From Peptococcaceae bacterium (GTDB lineage Bacteria; Bacillota; Desulfitobacteriia; Desulfitobacteriales; Syntrophobotulaceae): a stretch of 10,493 nucleotides of DNA. The stretch spans positions 1-10,493 of the forward strand of contig JAAYII010000071.1 of assembly GCA_012523535.1 (NCBI GenBank), given 5' to 3'. The position numbers and the translations under genes are program-made. Position 1 is the stretch's first letter. Each line of letters starts with the position of its first letter. This document shows, piece after piece, positions 7,381 to 10,493 of this stretch. The notes under the pieces were generated by a model. It was given only the letters and a program-made list of their open reading frames with translations. It was not told the origin of the DNA and ran no database searches.

Positions 7381-7506
7381 GAAGGCTTTAAAATAACCTT
7401 TATAGCCCTTAAAATACGGTTTTATATGCTATTCATTAATATGCTATAATATTTAAAAAGGGTTTATAATAAATCAAGGCAAACAATAATCCTTATAGAG
7501 ATCGTT
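7381..7506. promoter_or_regulatory. AT-rich divergent upstream region between the TPR gene and the membrane-protein gene
   Basis: About 125 bp separate the two divergent genes, so promoters for both strands should lie here. On the plus strand there is a good extended -10 (listed separately). On the minus strand several TATAAA-like boxes occur (for example 7426-7421) but none has a convincing -35. A 9-bp direct repeat ATATGCTAT sits at 7424-7432 and 7439-7447, overlapping the plus -10. Confidence 0.5.
7422..7450 (+). promoter_or_regulatory. Candidate extended -10 promoter for the small membrane protein
   Basis: TGCTATAAT (7442-7450) is an exact TGnTATAAT extended -10. The -35 position 17 bp upstream (7422-7427, TTATAT) is weak, which is tolerated with an extended -10. 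A second TATAAT occurs at 7465-7470 without a good -35. The predicted RNA start is near 7457, about 64 nt before the GTG at 7521. Confidence 0.45.
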
Positions 7507-7512
7507 GAGAGG
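7507..7512 (+). promoter_or_regulatory. Ribosome binding site that sets the GTG 7521 start
   Basis: GAGAGG, 8 nt before GTG 7521. The upstream in-frame GTG at 7512 overlaps this site, and the ATG at 7517 is in another frame that stops after 17 codons. Confidence 0.6.
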
Positions 7513-7520
7513 TGTTATGG

Positions 7521-7772
7521 GTGACTGCCGGCCAAAAAACCAAGCAAAATATATTTCATATTGTTCTTAAAATAATAGTATTTATTGCAGTTCTGTACAT
7601 TGCTTACAGGATTCTTGGACCCTTGCTAAGTTTTCTATTACAAGTAAGTATCGTGATAATTAAAATAATTGTTTTTTGTGCGGCAGCATTGTTTGTCATA
7701 TATTTCTTACTGAGATTATTTTTCGGCATTGACCTGTGGCAAGAATTAAAAACTCGTATTCGCTGGAAATAA
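7521..7772 (+). CDS. Small two-helix membrane protein, unknown function
   Basis: An 83-residue hydrophobic protein. A short basic N-terminus (TAGQKTKQ) is followed by two likely membrane helices, about residues 11-31 (IVLKIIVFIAVLYIAYRILG region) and 34-62 (LSFLLQVSIVIIKIIVF... to ...LLRLFF). The tail WQELKTRIRWK is basic, with several Lys/Arg, and may sit in the cytosol. No family signature is recognised. The start was chosen by Shine-Dalgarno spacing; an in-frame GTG nine bases upstream would add three residues. It has its own candidate extended -10 promoter. An 88-bp gap holding a terminator hairpin separates it from the plus-strand deacetylase gene. Sporulation or envelope roles are possible from the neighbour only. 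The clear hydrophobic pattern and good ribosome site support it as a real gene. Confidence 0.7.
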   Translation: MTAGQKTKQNIFHIVLKIIVFIAVLYIAYRILGPLLSFLLQVSIVIIKIIVFCAAALFVIYFLLRLFFGIDLWQELKTRIRWK

Positions 7773-7811
7773 TCGCCTATATATTTTTACATGTTTTTTC
7801 CAATGGCTCTA

Positions 7812-7820
7812 TGGTATAAA
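7812..7820 (+). promoter_or_regulatory. Possible extended -10 just before the deacetylase hairpin
   Basis: TGGTATAAA (7812-7820) matches the TGnTATAAT extended -10 pattern with one mismatch. The -35 region is only T-rich (7791-7799). RNA would start near 7827, inside the 5' arm of the hairpin at 7824-7853, giving a very short hairpin leader. No sporulation-sigma consensus could be confirmed. Confidence 0.3.
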
Positions 7821-7823
7821 AGG

Positions 7824-7860
7824 CCCTCCTGAGAATAAGATTTCTCAGGAGGGATTTTTT
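7824..7860 (+). terminator. Terminator-type hairpin that contains the deacetylase ribosome binding site
   Basis: CCCTCCTGAGAA (7824-7835) pairs perfectly with TTCTCAGGAGGG (7842-7853) around a 6-nt loop, followed by A and six T residues (7855-7860). The GTG start of the next gene begins at the very next base, 7861. The 3' arm contains AGGAGGG (7847-7853), which is that gene's Shine-Dalgarno sequence. The element can therefore end transcription of the membrane-protein gene and also mask translation of the deacetylase. Confidence 0.9.
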
Positions 7861-8628
7861 GTGCGAGTTATAAAGATCAACCGTAAAATATTAATTTTAT
7901 ATACCTTAGTCGTTGTCTTTTCTCTTCTTATAGTTTGCAATCAAGAAAAGGTAATTAGCGCTGTTACCCAAAGTCTAAAACCAATCTATTCAGTAAAAAC
8001 AGATAAACCCCAAATAGCCATAACTTTTGATATCAGCTGGGGGGAACAAAACGTTAGACCAATTTTGGAAATATTAAAAGCGGAGAATGTAAAAGCAACC
8101 TTTTTCCTTTCATCTCCATGGGCGGAAAAAAAACCCGAATTGGTTCAAGCAATTGTGGAAGACGGGCATGAAATCGGATCCCACGGCAAACGCCACGTTG
8201 ACCTGAATACCTTAAGCGAACATGACTTAATACAAGAACTCGATTCCTCCAAAGAAGTGTTGGAAAAATTAAGTGGCCAAGAAATTACCCTCCTTCGTCC
8301 CCCAAACGGAGCGTATAACAATAAGGTTATATCTGTGGCCAAAGCGCGCGGCTACCATGTAATACAATGGAGTGTCGATTCGTTGGATTGGAAAAGGCCC
8401 GGGAAAGATGCAATCATTGATTATGTATTAAATGGCCGGTCAAAAAATAAAGGCGCTTCTCCGGGAGATATTATCCTTTTCCATGCTTCCGATTCCGCGC
8501 CTGATACTCCTTTAGCCCTACCGACTATTATCAGAGCTTTAAAAGAAAAGAATTATGAATTGGTGCCGGTTGGTGTTTTACTTAAGAATGCTCAAGAAAG
8601 TTGGCCCCCCGGGTCCAGCCTGCAATAA
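7861..8628 (+). CDS. pdaB: PdaB-type polysaccharide deacetylase (NodB domain)
   Basis: A 255-residue membrane-anchored protein acting outside the membrane. An N-terminal hydrophobic helix (about 9-26, KILILYTLVVVFSLLIV) serves as anchor or uncleaved signal. The NodB domain covers ~50-242: motif 1 TFDISWG (55-61), motif 2 SHGKRH (107-112), motif 3 LRPPNG (145-150), a WSVDSLDW segment (170-177), and the final ILFHAS with His 208. Motif 1 keeps the first Asp (D57), but the second, normally a metal ligand, is Ile; the same TFDISWG form is known in Bacillus PdaB, a protein needed to keep spores. Motif 2 has Gly in place of the usual Ser/Thr, while the His pair (108, 112) is kept. The GTG at 7861 is 7 nt after AGGAGGG, so the start is firm although the site lies in a hairpin. 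The likely target is N-acetyl groups of spore or cell-wall peptidoglycan; activity is uncertain because of the altered metal site. It ends 2 bp from the convergent chemoreceptor gene. Confidence 0.88.
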   Translation: MRVIKINRKILILYTLVVVFSLLIVCNQEKVISAVTQSLKPIYSVKTDKPQIAITFDISWGEQNVRPILEILKAENVKATFFLSSPWAEKKPELVQAIVEDGHEIGSHGKRHVDLNTLSEHDLIQELDSSKEVLEKLSGQEITLLRPPNGAYNNKVISVAKARGYHVIQWSVDSLDWKRPGKDAIIDYVLNGRSKNKGASPGDIILFHASDSAPDTPLALPTIIRALKEKNYELVPVGVLLKNAQESWPPGSSLQ

Positions 8629-8630
8629 AT

Positions 8631-9470
8631 TTATTGAAGTTTAGAAATTTGGGCCAAAGTTTGAGAGTTAGAGTTTACTTCTTGGATAGCGGCCGTTATT
8701 TCTTCCGTTGCGGCGGCTTGATTTTCGGCAATGTTTCCAACCTCGTTGATCTGTCTGGCAATCCCTTCAATTGAATTCTTCATATCCACCAGAATCTTGG
8801 TCACCATTTTGGCCGATTCAGCACTCTGGGTAGCCAATTTCCGCATCTCTTCCGCCACTACCGCAAACCCGCGACCTTGTTCGCCTGCTCTGGCTGCTTC
8901 TATAGCAGCGTTCAAGCCCAACAGATTGGAACGGGAAGATATTTCCGTTATCGCCGTTATGGCTTTATTTATTTCTTGAATGTCATTCACCGCTTGGTTG
9001 ACGGATTCTATTACATTTTTAATAGTGGTGGAAAGGCCTTGCGCCCCGGCAGCCACTTCTTGCAAATTGGCATTTACTTGTTCCAAAGTTGAGGCCAAAC
9101 TTTGAGATATTTCCTCGGCCTTCTCTTCTTTTTCCAAACTTTTTGCAATACAAGCGCAGCCAATCACTTCTCCTTGAAAATTCCTAATCGGATAACTTAA
9201 AGACCGGAAACTAAATCCATACTTTTCCTTATCAATAATGGAAGATAAAGGTTGGCCGCTGTTCATGCTTACCAAGGCAGGATTTCCCGGTTCAAGTTCT
9301 TTACCAACAATCGATTCCGTGATTACCATTTTGTCCCCGGACTTTTGGTAGATATTATGGGTTCTATTGGTAACAAGAACCATTAGTTCTTCATTCATCA
9401 TATCTTTCAGGTGAGACAATACTTCTGCGTAGTAAGCTAATAATTCTTCATTACTGGGATTCAGTTCCAA
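8631..9470 (-). CDS. Soluble chemoreceptor-like (methyl-accepting) signalling protein
   Basis: A 279-residue protein without a membrane helix. Residues ~1-112 form a PAS/Cache-like sensor: VLVTNRTHNIYQKSGDKMV, a GKELEPGNPAL loop, then YGFSFRSLSYPIRNFQGEV and IGCACIA. Residues ~118-279 are a long antiparallel coiled coil with the conserved MCP hairpin tip at about 187-212 (NAAIEAARAGEQGRGFAVVA then EEMRKLA). The arms on each side are ~75 residues, a short signalling class. Such tips bind CheW and CheA; the sensed signal is unknown. The size and soluble layout recall Bacillus YfmS. The TTG at 9470 follows AGGGGG by 7 nt. No HAMP domain or clear methylation-site pair was identified. It stands alone, with its 3' end 2 bp from the convergent deacetylase stop and no terminator between. 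Confidence 0.9.
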   Translation of the reverse strand: MELNPSNEELLAYYAEVLSHLKDMMNEELMVLVTNRTHNIYQKSGDKMVITESIVGKELEPGNPALVSMNSGQPLSSIIDKEKYGFSFRSLSYPIRNFQGEVIGCACIAKSLEKEEKAEEISQSLASTLEQVNANLQEVAAGAQGLSTTIKNVIESVNQAVNDIQEINKAITAITEISSRSNLLGLNAAIEAARAGEQGRGFAVVAEEMRKLATQSAESAKMVTKILVDMKNSIEGIARQINEVGNIAENQAAATEEITAAIQEVNSNSQTLAQISKLQ

Positions 9471-9662
9471 TTTCCTACCCCCTAAACATAATATTTTAAC
9501 CTATATGTAATAAATACCTCTGCGCTCATTCTATATCAAATAAGTTTTTTTGAAAACCCACATAATAGCAAATAATATAAATATTAGTAATTTAAGCACT
9601 CAAATGACGATAAAGACAGATTTCTTCACTTTAGGACATTACTTGAAAGATTTAATAGAGAG
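9471..9662 (-). promoter_or_regulatory. Intergenic region upstream of the chemoreceptor gene
   Basis: About 190 bp of AT-rich sequence with no convincing gene. On the minus strand a -35-like TTGATA (9539-9534) is 17 bp from TATTTA (9516-9511), a weak -10. A motility sigma (SigD-type) promoter was looked for and not found. The rest shows no clear repeat or RNA structure. Confidence 0.35.
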
Positions 9663-9694
9663 AAAAAAAAAGAAGCTGCCACGGATGCAGCTTC
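9663..9694 (-). terminator. Intrinsic terminator of the uroporphyrinogen-decarboxylase-family gene
   Basis: On the minus strand GAAGCTGC (9694-9687), a 7-nt loop, GCAGCTTC (9679-9672), then nine T residues (9671-9663). It starts 17 bp after the stop codon at 9711. Confidence 0.92.
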
Positions 9695-9710
9695 ATTACC
9701 ATCGAATGTG

Positions 9711-10493
9711 TTAAACAAGGAGACCAATAAGGTAATCAAATAAAACATTTTCCAACCCCTGAAGCTTTATAATTCTTTTATCTTCAGCATCAAAATTCTG
9801 CCAATCTGTTAAGTATTTGCTTTCTATTTTTCTGGCTGAAGTGTGGGCTTTATAATCATCTTTATTAAAGACTAATCCCGATAATTCACCGGCATTATCA
9901 TAAACAGCATAATCTCTAACAAATTCAGTTACAGCACAATAATTTTCTAAGTTAATATCGTCTAAAATTAAGGGTGATTTATCGGTCGTAAATATATATC
10001 TGCCACCCGGAGCTAAAATATCTATTAACTCTCTGGCCTTTTCCAGGCATTGTTCCTTCGTCCCTGTCTTTAGTAAGGAAATCGGATATAATCCTTTAAT
10101 AATATGTTTCTTGCCTAACTTTTCCTTGATGAGCTTAGCGTCTCCGTATTCAAACCACATTATGGTATTGGTCGGTAATTCCATCAAATAGTCCAAATAA
10201 CGGGTCCAATCGGTTTCACAGAAAAGTTCGCAATGAATACCTAAAGAGGCGTATTCATCCACCAGTTTTTTGAATGTTGGCCACCAAAGTGCGGCAAAAT
10301 CTTTTTCTCTCATATAAGTAGGCATGTGTAACGGAATAAAAACAGTTGAAAACTCAGTAGGAGCTGATGGCATTCCTTTTTTCAGCACAATAGGATAAAC
10401 GGCTTCACATGCCTCGGCAAGCTTGGCAGGTATTCTTCGTATATCCAGGCTTATTTCTCTAAAGCCGCGAAGCATATCAGCAATAAAATCAAA
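9711..10493 (-). CDS. Uroporphyrinogen decarboxylase-family protein (5' end outside window)
   Basis: 261 in-frame codons including the stop are visible and the frame is open at the right edge; the ATG at 10475 is internal, since FDFIAD precedes it in frame. The C-terminal half of a URO-D/MtaA TIM-barrel fold can be seen: LRGFREISLDIRRIPAKL with the conserved Asp-Arg-Arg, FIPLHMPTYM, WWPTFKKLVDEYASLGI, CETDW, YGDAKLIKEKLGKKHIIKGL, and LAPGGRYIFTTD. These are features of the divergent members that serve corrinoid-dependent methyltransferases or related anaerobic enzymes, rather than heme-pathway HemE. No zinc His-x-Cys pair typical of MtaA is obvious in the visible part. The true substrate cannot be told, and no methyltransferase or corrinoid protein gene is visible beside it. 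A strong terminator follows directly, so it ends a transcription unit that begins beyond the window. Confidence 0.85.
   Translation of the reverse strand, partial: FDFIADMLRGFREISLDIRRIPAKLAEACEAVYPIVLKKGMPSAPTEFSTVFIPLHMPTYMREKDFAALWWPTFKKLVDEYASLGIHCELFCETDWTRYLDYLMELPTNTIMWFEYGDAKLIKEKLGKKHIIKGLYPISLLKTGTKEQCLEKARELIDILAPGGRYIFTTDKSPLILDDINLENYCAVTEFVRDYAVYDNAGELSGLVFNKDDYKAHTSARKIESKYLTDWQNFDAEDKRIIKLQGLENVLFDYLIGLLV

Noticed and set aside
7824..7860. Riboswitch upstream of the deacetylase gene
   Set aside because: Only a single hairpin with a T-tract is present. No conserved aptamer motif or competing antiterminator was found in 7773-7823.
9530..9600. SigD-type motility promoter before the chemoreceptor gene
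   Set aside because: A GATAT-like box exists (TTGATATAG on the minus strand), but no TAAA element lies at the correct distance.
9711..10475. Complete 254-residue gene starting at ATG 10475
   Set aside because: The frame continues upstream to the window edge (FDFIAD) and the family is longer, so the ATG is internal.
1..10493. Prophage, insertion sequence, CRISPR array or toxin-antitoxin pair
   Set aside because: No transposase, integrase, phage protein, regular spaced repeats, or small overlapping gene pair was found on either strand.

Overview
The window looks like the chromosome of a low-GC, Gram-positive, probably spore-forming anaerobe of the Clostridia (Peptococcaceae-like). The evidence is AT-rich DNA, strong AAGGAG-type ribosome binding sites, frequent GTG/TTG starts, a GSI-alpha glutamine synthetase of Bacillus/Clostridia type, a PdaB-type sporulation polysaccharide deacetylase, and a uroporphyrinogen-decarboxylase-family protein of the kind common in corrinoid methyl-transfer metabolism. 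No mobile element, CRISPR array, tRNA or rRNA was seen.

Layout. Most of the left three quarters (1-7362) is one minus-strand block. In transcription order it holds a TPR-repeat protein (7362-6097), an unrecognised 177-residue protein (6006-5473), glnA glutamine synthetase (5427-4099) with a clear intrinsic terminator (4080-4041), a degenerate DnaA-like AAA+ protein (4008-3121), ATP-dependent 6-phosphofructokinase pfkA (3091-2123), and a long FtsA-related ASKHA ATPase (2089 to beyond base 1). The last carries about five divergent copies of a beta-rich repeat at its C-terminus. A perfect 15-bp inverted repeat straddles the pfkA stop codon. On the plus strand, from a shared upstream region near 7381-7510, come a small two-helix membrane protein (7521-7772) and a PdaB-like deacetylase (7861-8628). 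The deacetylase's Shine-Dalgarno sequence lies inside the 3' arm of a 12-bp terminator-like hairpin. A soluble chemoreceptor-like protein (9470-8631, minus) converges on the deacetylase gene with only 2 bp between stop codons. The right edge is an incomplete uroporphyrinogen-decarboxylase-family gene (minus, 9711 to beyond 10493) ending in a strong terminator.

How the genes may work together. The minus block places nitrogen assimilation (glnA) and the committed step of glycolysis (pfkA) next to two relatives of cell-cycle ATPases: a DnaA-like protein that has lost the canonical DnaA-box recognition motif, and an FtsA-like protein with an unusual repeat tail. A link between nutrient state and replication or division is an attractive inference but is not shown by the sequence. 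The glnA terminator probably splits the block into at least two transcription units. The plus-strand deacetylase suggests sporulation-linked cell-wall work.

Several starts were set from Shine-Dalgarno spacing rather than the longest frame: pfkA ATG 3091, glnA TTG 5427, the TPR gene ATG 7362 and the small membrane protein GTG 7521.
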